Below are positions 1 to 8,409 of a stretch of DNA of 64,000 nucleotides, one piece after another (position 1 is the stretch's first letter; each line of letters begins with the position of its first letter). Under the pieces are notes generated by a model. That model was not told the DNA's origin and did not search any database. It was given only the letters and a program-made list of their open reading frames with translations. A program made the translations under genes and the position numbers. The DNA lies in assembly GCA_964571235.1 (NCBI GenBank), contig CAZNAI010000004.1, positions 248,001-312,000 of the forward strand, in the 5' to 3' direction. This DNA is from JACRAV01 sp964571235. Its GTDB lineage: Bacteria > Zixibacteria > MSB-5A5 > GN15 > FEB-12.

Positions 1-997
1 CAATGCCACGGTGACCACGATAGCGCCGACCGGAACAATCTCGATTATCGCCGGATGTTCTTCCGGAATCGAGCCGTTCTACTCGCTGGGTTTCGAACGA
101 AATGTCCTCGACGGCGCACGGCTCGTCGAAATCAACCCTCTCTTTGAAAGTACAGCGCACGAACAAAAATTCCACTCCGATACTCTCATGCGCAAAGTGG
201 CGTCGCTAAGATCGATTTCAGAAATGACCGAGATCCCCGAATCAGTTCGCTCACTATTTGTGACGGCCGCCGATGTCTCACCCGAAGACCACATCAAAAT
301 GCAGGCGGTATTCCAAACGCACTGCGATTCATCGGTCTCAAAAACGATCAATTTCCCGGAATCGGCCAGCCGCGACGATGTCCGGTCAGCGTTTAAACTG
401 GCCTATGAGCTGGGATGCAAAGGGGCAACTATCTACCGCGACAATTCTCGTCCCAATCAGGTCCTGTCGAGCATTAAGCCCTCTATTGAAAAGGCGCAAT
501 CGCCCTTGTCGGCAAGTCCGGTGGAGAAGCGGCCTGCAGTTCTCTCTGGTTTCACCGAAAAAATCACCACCGGATACGGGAATCTGTATGTCACGGTCAA
601 TGTCAAAGACGGCCGGCCCTTTGAAGTCTTCGCGACTATCGGCAAATCTGGATATACAACCATGGCCGACTCCGAGGCGATCTGCCGGTTGATTTCGCTC
701 TCGCTCCGGGCAAGTGTACCGGTGGCCGAGATAGTCCGCCAGCTACGCGGGATCGGCGGTTCAAGCCAGGTCTATTCCGACGGATCGAGGATATTTTCGA
801 TTCCCGACGCCATAGCTCAGGTTCTGGGGCGACATTTCTGTCCTGCCGAGATCGCTTCCGAAGCAGGGACTTCAAAGGCGGGCGCTGTGAATAGACCGCC
901 TCTTGCGGGGATTGAGATCTGTCCTGAGTGCGCCGAACCGATGACTTTCGACGCCGGGTGCTATCACTGTGCCTCCTGCGGCTATTCCAATTGCTAA
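1..997 (+). CDS. nrdJ: Adenosylcobalamin-dependent (class II) ribonucleoside-diphosphate reductase, C-terminal part
   Basis: The gene enters from the left edge, so only its last ~332 residues are present (reading frame from base 2). Class II reductases convert ribonucleotides to deoxyribonucleotides in the cytoplasm using B12 and need neither oxygen nor a second subunit. The visible part begins with the family signature APTGTISIIAG followed by SSGIEP, part of the ten-stranded barrel near the active site. A TSCPD-type domain follows (from about FTEKITTGYGNLYVTVN). The tail holds CPEC and CASC pairs plus a final Cys, the mobile redox tail that re-reduces the catalytic disulfide. The GTG at base 11 is internal and is not the start. 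Identification is firm; the N-terminal allosteric region is outside the window. Confidence 0.95.
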   Translation, partial: NATVTTIAPTGTISIIAGCSSGIEPFYSLGFERNVLDGARLVEINPLFESTAHEQKFHSDTLMRKVASLRSISEMTEIPESVRSLFVTAADVSPEDHIKMQAVFQTHCDSSVSKTINFPESASRDDVRSAFKLAYELGCKGATIYRDNSRPNQVLSSIKPSIEKAQSPLSASPVEKRPAVLSGFTEKITTGYGNLYVTVNVKDGRPFEVFATIGKSGYTTMADSEAICRLISLSLRASVPVAEIVRQLRGIGGSSQVYSDGSRIFSIPDAIAQVLGRHFCPAEIASEAGTSKAGAVNRPPLAGIEICPECAEPMTFDAGCYHCASCGYSNC

Positions 998-1046
998 TTC
1001 TGCCGATAAGTGGTAGAGTAGCGGCCAACCGTCTACACCTATACCT

Positions 1047-1691
1047 ATGGCAGTAAGCAGTTTCATACCGGCGGGAAGAACCTCGCTCGTTCGCAAAGGA
1101 AATCTGGCCTTACAGGTTCAGACCGAGTACGCGGTGCGCCCAAATCCGCGTATCACTACCACTATCCTAAAAGACGGCCAGGTCTTGCATAAGATCGAGC
1201 GGGTGTTGGATCGCGAGATCGAGTCATTCGAGGAACAGCGCTCAATCGAATTCGGCATGAAACGCCAGCATATCGAAGTAGTCGATATCCTGCAGTCAGC
1301 CTCGCCCGAAGCGGCTCTGAACCTCACCAGTAATTTCACTCCCGACGGCAAAAATGATAAGCCACAGTCGGTTGAAGAGCGGTTGAACAACATTCCGGGA
1401 GTCCGCAAGATCTACCATTTGGATTACGACGGAAATTTCAAGGGTGCCGATACCACAGATCAGTTCAAAAAGCAGTTCAGCTTTGTCTTCAAAAACCTGC
1501 GGGAAGTCCTGAGCATCTTTGCCGAACTACCCGGCAGTGACAGGCATGAACAGGGAGTCTACGAAGTCGAGCAGGACCGTCTGTACTTCGTCTCGCTCGG
1601 CACAGAGTGCTACTTTGTACTGGTATCGCCTGTTCATTCGGTATCGGATTACGAGGCGGCGATTCGGGAAGTAATCAAGTCCGAGCGATAG
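1047..1691 (+). CDS. Hypothetical protein, possible roadblock/LC7-like C-terminal domain
   Basis: A 214-residue cytoplasmic protein without signal peptide or membrane segment. I do not recognise the first ~110 residues, which look mostly helical and charged. Residues ~118-214 start with IPGVRKIYHLDYDGNF, continue with a helix (FKNLREVLSIFAELPG), two strands ending in CYFVLVSPVHSV, and a final helix. That order resembles the roadblock/LC7 fold found in bacterial regulators of small GTPases (MglB-like). This is inferred from pattern only. It begins 50 bases after nrdJ with no clear Shine-Dalgarno, and a strong terminator follows. No Ras-like GTPase gene is adjacent, so a partner cannot be named. 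Confidence 0.6.
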   Translation: MAVSSFIPAGRTSLVRKGNLALQVQTEYAVRPNPRITTTILKDGQVLHKIERVLDREIESFEEQRSIEFGMKRQHIEVVDILQSASPEAALNLTSNFTPDGKNDKPQSVEERLNNIPGVRKIYHLDYDGNFKGADTTDQFKKQFSFVFKNLREVLSIFAELPGSDRHEQGVYEVEQDRLYFVSLGTECYFVLVSPVHSVSDYEAAIREVIKSER

Positions 1692-1714
1692 CCAATTGTT
1701 ACGATTCTTATGCA

Positions 1715-1742
1715 AAAACCCGCCTTGCGGCGGGTTTTGTCG
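1715..1742 (+). terminator. Rho-independent terminator after the roadblock-like gene
   Basis: Perfect 10-bp stem AAAACCCGCC / GGCGGGTTTT (1715-1724 and 1729-1738) with loop TTGC, running into a T-rich tail. It lies 24 bases after the stop codon at 1691. Confidence 0.85.
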
Positions 1743-2028
1743 TTTTGGAGAGAGAACATGCAATTTGAAAAAACTCCACTTTACCAACGGTAAAGGGTTT
1801 TCACAGCCACTTGCGGCATTTTGCGTTCGCTATCGGCCAGGGGCCGGGTCACGGCGGTTGCTCAGCTCGAAGAGGCGACCTTCATAAGATAGGTGTAAGA
1901 GATTTTCAAATGGCTCGTCTCTCTCCGTTTTCCTATCTGCCCAAGTATAGCGGTGTTGTTGCAATTTGAGCAATCTGTTTTTTTCGCTCGTTGCGGCAAC
2001 GGCCCTCAGATGGTATCTTTGATCTATT
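1743..2028. other. Intergenic stretch upstream of acpS, no gene seen
   Basis: About 290 bases between the terminator and acpS. The short open frames here have no family resemblance, no ribosome binding site and no codon pattern like the neighbours. It presumably holds the acpS-pyrE promoter, but no convincing -35/-10 pair was found. Confidence 0.5.
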
Positions 2029-2403
2029 ATGGTTACGGCTGTCGGAATAGACATTGTCGAGATCGCTCGTATAGATCGGCTCTTGAAAATCTACGGCGCC
2101 CGGTTCGAGCGCAAAGTGCTCGGTGACCGTGAGCGCAAACTGCTCTTGTCGCGTCGCGATCAGGCGCAGTTTGTGGCGGGGCGATTCGCCTGCAAAGAAG
2201 CGATCATCAAGGCGTTGGGTCGCTATCTACCCCAAAGGCCGGCCTATCATCAAATCGAGATCATCGGAGACGAGCATCGCGGGCCGGTGGCCAATTTCCC
2301 GGCCGAGATTGCCGGAGCATTGGGCCGGGCGCGGACGCTTGTCTCCATCAGTCATGAAAAAACACACGCTGTCGCGATGGCGGTGGTGTCGGAGGAGTTA
2401 TGA
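2029..2403 (+). CDS. acpS: Holo-[acyl-carrier-protein] synthase
   Basis: 124 residues, the usual length. AcpS moves the 4'-phosphopantetheine arm from CoA to the serine of apo-acyl carrier protein, switching on fatty-acid synthesis in the cytoplasm. Both Mg-binding signatures are present: GIDIVEI with D8, and RFACKEAIIKAL with E57. The C-terminal strand LVSISHEKTHAVAMAVV closes the fold. The ATG start puts the first motif at the expected distance. The last codons overlap pyrE by four bases (ATGA), so translation is probably coupled. Confidence 0.97.
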   Translation: MVTAVGIDIVEIARIDRLLKIYGARFERKVLGDRERKLLLSRRDQAQFVAGRFACKEAIIKALGRYLPQRPAYHQIEIIGDEHRGPVANFPAEIAGALGRARTLVSISHEKTHAVAMAVVSEEL

Positions 2404-2987
2404 ACGAGCAGGATGTACTCAAATTATTCACCGAATCCGGTGCGCTTTTGCATGGGCATTTCAAGCTGACGTCCGGGCGGCATTCCGATGTTTACTACGA
2501 GAAGTTCACGCTACTGAAAAACCCGGCCTTGTGTACGCAGATCTGCAAAGCGATGGCCGACCGATTTGCCGCGGCCAAACCAACTGCGGTGATTGGCCCG
2601 ACCACTGGTGGAATCATCATCGCCTACGATGTCGCCCGCTATCTCGGGATAGAATCGCTCTATGCCGAAGCCGGCGATTCGGGCGGGCGAGTGTTCAAGC
2701 GCGGTTTCTCGCTTGAACCGGGTCAGCGAGTCGTGATTGTAGACGATGTCCTCACTACCGGGACATCAGTGCACGAAGTCATCGAGCTGGTCAAATCGTA
2801 TCAGGCAGACATTGTGGGTGTCGGTGTTTTTCTGGACAGGTCAGGGAAGAACCACCCTGGGTTTGATTATCCGTTCTTTCCGCTGACCAAAGTCAGCGCC
2901 GAAAGCTGGGAGCCGGAAAAGTGCCCGATGTGCCAAAAGGGAATGGAACTGACTCAGCGCGGCAGTCGGAAATTCCAGAAAGTGTAG
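2400..2987 (+). CDS. pyrE: Orotate phosphoribosyltransferase
   Basis: 195 residues. It joins orotate to PRPP to make OMP in pyrimidine synthesis. The 13-residue PRPP motif VVIVDDVLTTGTS is at residues 111-123, and GPTTGG and the catalytic-loop region (LYAEAGDSGGRVFKRGF) precede it. The tail adds a CPMC pair (C175, C178) found in longer bacterial PyrE versions. ATGA overlap with acpS. Another phosphoribosyltransferase is possible in principle, but the N-terminal GHFKLTSGRHSD stretch is characteristic of OPRTase. Confidence 0.95.
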   Translation: MNEQDVLKLFTESGALLHGHFKLTSGRHSDVYYEKFTLLKNPALCTQICKAMADRFAAAKPTAVIGPTTGGIIIAYDVARYLGIESLYAEAGDSGGRVFKRGFSLEPGQRVVIVDDVLTTGTSVHEVIELVKSYQADIVGVGVFLDRSGKNHPGFDYPFFPLTKVSAESWEPEKCPMCQKGMELTQRGSRKFQKV

Positions 2988-3011
2988 ACGGAGTTCAAAG
3001 AGACGATCAGT

Positions 3012-4739
3012 TCAGCGGGCGGTTGCTAATTGCTTTGCTGATCGGTGCGGGTCGGTCTTCTCAGGATCAGTATCGTCTTCGGCCGAGCAGATCGGGAAGG
3101 TAATCGCAATCGTCGCCCCCTTGCCGGGTTGTGACTGCAGATCGAGAACACCGTTGTGGTTTTCGATAATTCGTTTGCATACCACCAACCCGAATCCGTG
3201 ACCGGTTGGTTTGGTGGTAAATCGTTCCTGAAATGCCTTGGCTACCACTTCTGGTTCAAATCCTGAGCCGGTATCAGAAATAGAAAAGACAAAGTGCTCT
3301 TGATCTTCGGCTACTCTCAAGCTGACCGTTATCCGTCGGGTCGCCGAGTTGATCATCGCGTCGGCGGAGTTGTTAAATAGATTGTACAGCAATTGCTGAA
3401 TCTGAATCGAGTCGGCGTCGACGGGTAGATCGGGGAAATCCGCGGGGGCAACAATATCGATTCCGCGAAACCGTTTTTGTGGGCGCACATATGTCAGAAC
3501 TTCGGACAAGAGCGCCCCGAAAGAGGTCCGGACCTTCTTTGACGACATTGGCGTTAGGTCCATCAGGTTGCGCGTGAAGACGGTCATCTTCTCAACGGTC
3601 CCATTGATGGCGGTGACATACCGTTCAATCTGATCGAACTTCTGTTTCTTCACGTTCACTTGAAGGAGCGACAGGTTTCCCGCCACCACAGCGAGGAAAT
3701 TGTTCATCTCGTGGCCGATCTCGGCGGACATGACGCCTCGAGTCGCCATTTTTTCAAGTTCAATCGTCTGTTCCTGTAGTCCCTTGAGAGTCGAATAGGC
3801 GCGCTGGGAATCGCGGAGCAGAGCAAGATTTTCAAGGGAGATGGCAAGTTGTGAGGCCGCGATGTCAAGGTACTTGTGGTTCGCTGAGCGAATCTGATCG
3901 GCGTTGGATTTGTATCCGAGGACAGCCCAGCCATACCAACGATCAGGCCTGGCGACCGGAACAAAGATCACCGGCTGATCGCCGTTACGCCATTCTGGCG
4001 CGAGAGATTTGAGCAGACCGGCCGACTCAAGTGCCCGGCCGACTGGGTGCGCAAGACAATCTTCGATGATGACTGTTTCACCCCACGTCTCAGCGGACAA
4101 ATCTCTCAAGGCCGACTGGACCGTCTCAAGCGGAATACGTGATTCGAAGGTCTTTTGGCTGTCTATTGAAACTCTGAATAGTTCACCATGTTCGCGGTCG
4201 GTAATGAGCGCCTGCCCCTGGTCAGCCTGCTGTTGCATCATCATAAAGCGAAGGGTGGAGCTGACCAGTGAATTGACATCGCCGGCCGAAAACAACATCG
4301 AACTCATTTTCGACAAGCTTGTCAAATGAGACTCTGAATTTCGCGAGGAGTCCTCGCTCCGGCGCTTAAGCGCTTTGCGCACTGCCGAACGGATCTCTTC
4401 CAGATCGAACGGCTTCATAATGTAGTCATAGGCGCCTTGTTGGATAGCGTCTTTGGCCGAATTCAAATCGGCGTAGCCGGTGACAAAAATAACCGCCAAA
4501 TCGGGGTTGAATTCCCGCGCAACCCGGGCAAGTTCAATGCCGTTCATTCCGGGCATCCGAATATCAGAGATCAGAAGATCAGCCCGTTGTTGTCGTAGCG
4601 CGGACAGCGCGGATTGACCATCCGAAGCGGTACGAACCCGAAATTGCTCGTCCTCCAGAGTGTCCCGGATAAGAGAGACTACGATGGACTCGTCGTCCAC
4701 CACCAAAATGTTGGGCGCAGTATCAGGGAGTGATGCCAT
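3012..4739 (-). CDS. Receiver - GAF-like - histidine kinase hybrid
   Basis: 575 residues from the ATG at 4739 (a TTG six bases further out is also open). Residues ~10-125 are a receiver domain with phospho-acceptor D59 (SDIRMPG), VTGYAD and K109. Residues ~150-310 look GAF-like. A HisKA segment has the H-box SAEIGHEMNNFL (H343), and the HATPase has the N-box LYNLFNNSADAM, DTGSGFEP and GHGFGLVV. No membrane span, so it is a cytoplasmic relay kinase driven by its own receiver. It overlaps the preceding receiver gene by 17 bases. The order receiver-GAF-kinase suggests it takes phosphate or a conformational signal from the upstream kinase. Its final target is not visible here. Confidence 0.9.
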   Translation of the reverse strand: MASLPDTAPNILVVDDESIVVSLIRDTLEDEQFRVRTASDGQSALSALRQQRADLLISDIRMPGMNGIELARVAREFNPDLAVIFVTGYADLNSAKDAIQQGAYDYIMKPFDLEEIRSAVRKALKRRSEDSSRNSESHLTSLSKMSSMLFSAGDVNSLVSSTLRFMMMQQQADQGQALITDREHGELFRVSIDSQKTFESRIPLETVQSALRDLSAETWGETVIIEDCLAHPVGRALESAGLLKSLAPEWRNGDQPVIFVPVARPDRWYGWAVLGYKSNADQIRSANHKYLDIAASQLAISLENLALLRDSQRAYSTLKGLQEQTIELEKMATRGVMSAEIGHEMNNFLAVVAGNLSLLQVNVKKQKFDQIERYVTAINGTVEKMTVFTRNLMDLTPMSSKKVRTSFGALLSEVLTYVRPQKRFRGIDIVAPADFPDLPVDADSIQIQQLLYNLFNNSADAMINSATRRITVSLRVAEDQEHFVFSISDTGSGFEPEVVAKAFQERFTTKPTGHGFGLVVCKRIIENHNGVLDLQSQPGKGATIAITFPICSAEDDTDPEKTDPHRSAKQLATAR

Positions 4740-5103
4740 TGGCAACCGTCCGGGGAATCAGTGTCGCGAGCACTTTTCGAATTTGCTGTAAGTCAAACGG
4801 TTTGCGCAGGACGAGGAATCGGTTGTCAGCGGCGAGTTGCTCGGTGAATGAGTCCGGCATAGAATCGGTAAATACGAAATTCATCTGGGGTCGTCGCGGG
4901 CCGACCAGTTCATAGACCTGATATCCATTTCGGCGTGGCATGTGCAGATCACAAAATGCAATCAAGTAGTCGCCGGCAAGGGCTTTGGTGATCCCCTCCT
5001 CGCCGTCAATTGCGACATCAACCTCGTGCCCCTCGCTTTCGAGGAACTCTCGCAGGAGATTCCGCATGACGTGGCTGTCGTCGATCACCAGAATTCGTGC
5101 CAT
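4723..5103 (-). CDS. Stand-alone response-regulator receiver
   Basis: 126 residues, a single CheY-like domain with no output domain. Acidic pair D8-D9, phospho-acceptor D52 (AFCDLHMPRRNG), T79 and K101 are all in place, so it should be phosphorylatable. It sits between a second receiver and the receiver-kinase hybrid, all on the minus strand and with spacing or overlap of a few bases. It probably shuttles phosphate inside this cluster or acts by protein binding. A chemotaxis CheY cannot be excluded, but no chemotaxis genes are near. Confidence 0.9.
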   Translation of the reverse strand: MARILVIDDSHVMRNLLREFLESEGHEVDVAIDGEEGITKALAGDYLIAFCDLHMPRRNGYQVYELVGPRRPQMNFVFTDSMPDSFTEQLAADNRFLVLRKPFDLQQIRKVLATLIPRTVANGITP

Positions 5104-5109
5104 ACCCGC

Positions 5110-5475
5110 TCACCCCGCCAGCGCGGTCGTTACCGATTGCATCAGTTCTTTGATGCTGAATGGTTTGGACAAAAAGGCGCAGGCGCCATTGCGCACTGAT
5201 TGACTCACCGTATACAAGCTGGAGTATCCGGAAATGACGATAACCTTTGCGTCGGCATCGGCGGCCCGGGCGGCTTTGACCACTTCTTCGCCAGGCACAC
5301 GCGGCATCCGCAGGTCGGTAATAACAAGGTCGTACTTCTTCTGGGAAATATGTGTAATAGCCTCGTCGCCATCGGAGGCCAATGTAAGGTCGTAGTCTTC
5401 CAAAACCTCGCTCAAGAAATCGCGGATTATTTCCTCATCATCGACGATTAGTATGGACTTCACTGGAGTAGACAT
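5110..5475 (-). CDS. Stand-alone response-regulator receiver
   Basis: 121 residues, one receiver domain: D12-D13, phospho-acceptor D54 (VITDLRMPR), S82 and K104. Six bases separate it from the next receiver, and 17 bases from the sensor kinase upstream. No DNA-binding or enzymatic tail. It is distinct in sequence from its neighbour, so the pair is not a recent duplication. The nearby membrane kinase is its most likely phosphodonor. Confidence 0.9.
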   Translation of the reverse strand: MSTPVKSILIVDDEEIIRDFLSEVLEDYDLTLASDGDEAITHISQKKYDLVITDLRMPRVPGEEVVKAARAADADAKVIVISGYSSLYTVSQSVRNGACAFLSKPFSIKELMQSVTTALAG

Positions 5476-5492
5476 TTAGGTTCCGGTCGTCT

Positions 5493-7175
5493 TTATAGAT
5501 TACCCTTGGCACTTTCGTTACTTCTCAAGATACTATCGACATCGGTCACCGATTTCTGCACCGGGAGGACGACGGTAAACGTGGTCCCCTGTCCAACTAC
5601 CGATGAGACAGTGATTTCGCCGCCATGTTCCTTTATGATACCATAGCTGATCGACAGGCCAAGTCCGGTTCCCTTACCGATTTCTTTGGTCGTGAAGAAC
5701 GGCTCGAAGATCTTCTTGATGTTTTCAGCGGCGATACCGTGACCCTGGTCGACAAACTGCAATTCGACCGCGCCGCCAAATTCGCCCACTGACGGCGAGA
5801 ATCGCGACACGATCAGTAGGGATGTCCCCGATTTGGACGCGTGCATAGCGTTTATCAGCAGATTCGTGAACACCTGCTGGAGCTGGCCGGCGTTCCCCTG
5901 GACAAGCGGCAGAGCCGGTTCAAGTTCCAATTTCAGTTCGATCTGGTTCATGTGCAACTGGTGTTCCATGAAGGTCATGGTCTCTTCAATAATCTTATTC
6001 AGATCGACCGGTTCAAGATCAAGCGTCCGAGATGAACGCGAGAAGCGCAGAAGGTTCTGGACGATCTGCTTACACCGGCGCGCCTGAACCTCGATATCGG
6101 TGACATACCTGACATAACTTTCAACTTCGCGGCTGGTCGTTTTGGTCGGGTCATTCTTTTGTAGTTTTTCCAGCGTGAACTGAGCGTATCCGAGAATGCC
6201 GCCCAACGGATTATTCAGTTCATGGGCGACGCCCGCGGCCAATTGACCAATCGCGCTCATTTTTTCCGACTGAATCAGTGCGTTCTGGGCTTCCTCGAGC
6301 TGGCGAGTGCGATCGATGATCTTGCCTTCGAGGGTGCGGTTGTACTGCTCGATCTCATCACGGGATTGGCGCAGTGACACGATCATCTCGTTAAATGTCC
6401 GGGCAAGATGTCCTATTTCATCTCCGCGATCGATTTCAACCTTCTGATTCAGATCGCCTTTGCTGACCAGATCGGTTACGGCCACCAGATCGGTTAAGGG
6501 GTGGGTAATAGCACTGACGATCACCGCGATTACCAGAACCGCAAAGAGTAGGACGAAAACGGTGAGGAAAATCACCGCCATTTGGGCTTCCTGAATCGAC
6601 TGAGAAACGGTCGCTGTCGAGAGCCACAGTTCGATGGTACCGATCTGCTCAGTATCATCGCTGTCCTGCATAGCCCCGTCGAGCCCGCCGATGATGCCAA
6701 GGTGTTCCCGATCCAGAACCGCGTTGTGCGTCAGCACCGGTACGGTGACGATCAGGATGTCATTTCCGGTCGTATCCGTCAGATAACGGCGCTGTATCCC
6801 CGAGGTCGAGTCAGAGATCGGGACAGGAGAGTCCGTTGAAGTAGACCTGACAATCGCCCGCTGTCCAACTTCGGCAAGCACCGAATCTTCACGGTTGCCG
6901 ACTGCGGCATACTGGATCACATCGAATTGCGCAACCAGCCTCAGCGTATTTTCCAGATCGCGCGAATTGCCAAAGAGCACGCCGCTTTCGACATTCATCG
7001 CCAGCATTTGAGCGATTGTCTGTCCTCGGGTTTCGAGTTCACGAAGGTAGCTTTCCGACTGACGACGGATAAGATACCCGCTGATCACGAGCATACTCAG
7101 TACGAGAATGATCGAAATGGGGATAACAAACTGCGTGCGCAGACTGGCCGTGAATTTGCCGGGGAGGAGTCTCAT
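5493..7175 (-). CDS. Membrane sensor histidine kinase (CHASE8-like sensor, HAMP, HisKA, HATPase)
   Basis: 560 residues. TM1 at ~15-36, a ~160-residue periplasmic region, TM2 at ~199-223, HAMP ~224-277, a short coiled coil, the H-box GQLAAGVAHELNNPLG with H318, then a complete HATPase (N-box FTNLLINAMHAS, DQGHGI, FEPFFTTKEIGKGTGLGLS). The periplasmic part (NVESGVLFGNSRDLENTL) resembles CHASE8 sensors; this is inference. The start is supported by AGGAGG seven bases upstream. It overlaps the stop of the binding-protein gene by four bases (ATGA), so the binding protein may deliver the signal to this kinase. Confidence 0.93.
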   Translation of the reverse strand: MRLLPGKFTASLRTQFVIPISIILVLSMLVISGYLIRRQSESYLRELETRGQTIAQMLAMNVESGVLFGNSRDLENTLRLVAQFDVIQYAAVGNREDSVLAEVGQRAIVRSTSTDSPVPISDSTSGIQRRYLTDTTGNDILIVTVPVLTHNAVLDREHLGIIGGLDGAMQDSDDTEQIGTIELWLSTATVSQSIQEAQMAVIFLTVFVLLFAVLVIAVIVSAITHPLTDLVAVTDLVSKGDLNQKVEIDRGDEIGHLARTFNEMIVSLRQSRDEIEQYNRTLEGKIIDRTRQLEEAQNALIQSEKMSAIGQLAAGVAHELNNPLGGILGYAQFTLEKLQKNDPTKTTSREVESYVRYVTDIEVQARRCKQIVQNLLRFSRSSRTLDLEPVDLNKIIEETMTFMEHQLHMNQIELKLELEPALPLVQGNAGQLQQVFTNLLINAMHASKSGTSLLIVSRFSPSVGEFGGAVELQFVDQGHGIAAENIKKIFEPFFTTKEIGKGTGLGLSISYGIIKEHGGEITVSSVVGQGTTFTVVLPVQKSVTDVDSILRSNESAKGNL

Positions 7176-8122
7176 CGGTAGACCTCCTTGGCAATGGCGA
7201 CCAAATCAGAGGGCATGGCCAATCCCAGGCGCTGAGCAGTTTTTTCATTGTAGTGAAACCAGATGATATCCGGCGAAGACACCGGAATCTCCGATGGCCG
7301 CGAGCCATGCAGTATCTGCGTGATTTGAGCGCCGGCCTGGCGTCCGATTGCTTTGTAGTCGAAATCAAGGGCGAACAGAGCCCCGGATTCAACCACATTG
7401 CGCGAAAATCCCATGAACGGTTTGCCGGATTTGAGCGTATTGAGCAGAATGTACTTGGTCGCCTGAGGGCTGAACAGGATGGGATCGGCCAGAGACCAGA
7501 TTCCGTCGCACGAGCGAGTAAGCGAATCAAGCGCCGACGGTAACTCTCGTTCGCCGTTGACTGCAATTGCGATCAGTCGAAACCCAAGATCCTTTGCAAC
7601 AACGATTGACGCGGGAATCAGCGACGCTGTGTTGGTCGAATACAACACGCCGATCGACTTCATATTCGGTACAATCCGCTTGAAATATTTGAACTGAATC
7701 TCAGGCGAAATAGTGAGTGATGCGCCCGTGATATTCCCGCCGGGAGAGTTCATCGACTGGACAAATCCGGAGACGACCGGGTACATGACCGATGAGAAGA
7801 CAATCGGGACTTTCGGGAAATTTGCCTGGGCAAACTGGGTCGCAAAACTCCCGACCGCCAGAATAACGCCCGGTTTTTGTGCCTTGATCGAGTCGAGTTG
7901 TCGTGCCCGCCCGGCGATGTCGTCTGTAAGCACGAAATGGATAAATCGGGCCTGCGCAAATTCAGCGCTTACCACACCCTTGCTTCCATTTATCGTTCGG
8001 GTCGTGGATGTAAGCGTATCGACAGAAAGGACCACTACTGTCTGGGCGCCAACCGATCCGGACAGCGCAAAGACCAATGCCAGCGCAAGCGTGAAAATGC
8101 CGAGGCGTGCTCGATAGGCCAT
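7172..8122 (-). CDS. Periplasmic substrate-binding protein (ABC_sub_bind family)
   Basis: 316 residues from the ATG at 8122. That start gives a clean signal peptide (arginines, then LGIFTLALALVFALSGSVGA); an in-frame ATG at 8182 would add 20 residues lacking signal character. The body matches the ABC_sub_bind/TrpX-type fold: DSIKAQKPGVILAVGSFATQ, KSIGVLYSTNTAS, DGIWSLADPILFSPQA, GALFALDFDYKAIGRQAG. No permease or ATPase gene accompanies it. Its stop overlaps the start of the sensor kinase, pointing to a ligand-sensing rather than a transport role. The ligand is unknown; family members often bind aromatic amino acids or similar small molecules. Confidence 0.88.
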   Translation of the reverse strand: MAYRARLGIFTLALALVFALSGSVGAQTVVVLSVDTLTSTTRTINGSKGVVSAEFAQARFIHFVLTDDIAGRARQLDSIKAQKPGVILAVGSFATQFAQANFPKVPIVFSSVMYPVVSGFVQSMNSPGGNITGASLTISPEIQFKYFKRIVPNMKSIGVLYSTNTASLIPASIVVAKDLGFRLIAIAVNGERELPSALDSLTRSCDGIWSLADPILFSPQATKYILLNTLKSGKPFMGFSRNVVESGALFALDFDYKAIGRQAGAQITQILHGSRPSEIPVSSPDIIWFHYNEKTAQRLGLAMPSDLVAIAKEVYR

Positions 8123-8409
8123 AAATCCAATCAACGTATGCGGACACAACGGGTTGAACACGACCCCAAGTCGCTTGTGCAACCGCGCATCCAGCCATGG
8201 ATATTCAGATACTTTATCGGGATATTTCCTTTAACCTTAAGGTCAGCGGCGGACCATAGTTTGTCCGGATCGGCGGACCGCAGAGTTTTTGTGGGAAGAG
8301 GTTAAGGTTTTTCGCCGCCTGTCGATACTCACCGATGAAGGCCCGATGAAGAACAGGCTCGCGCAGAGACTGATCAGGTCCGGCCGACAATCAGATTGAT
8401 GGAGTTGCT

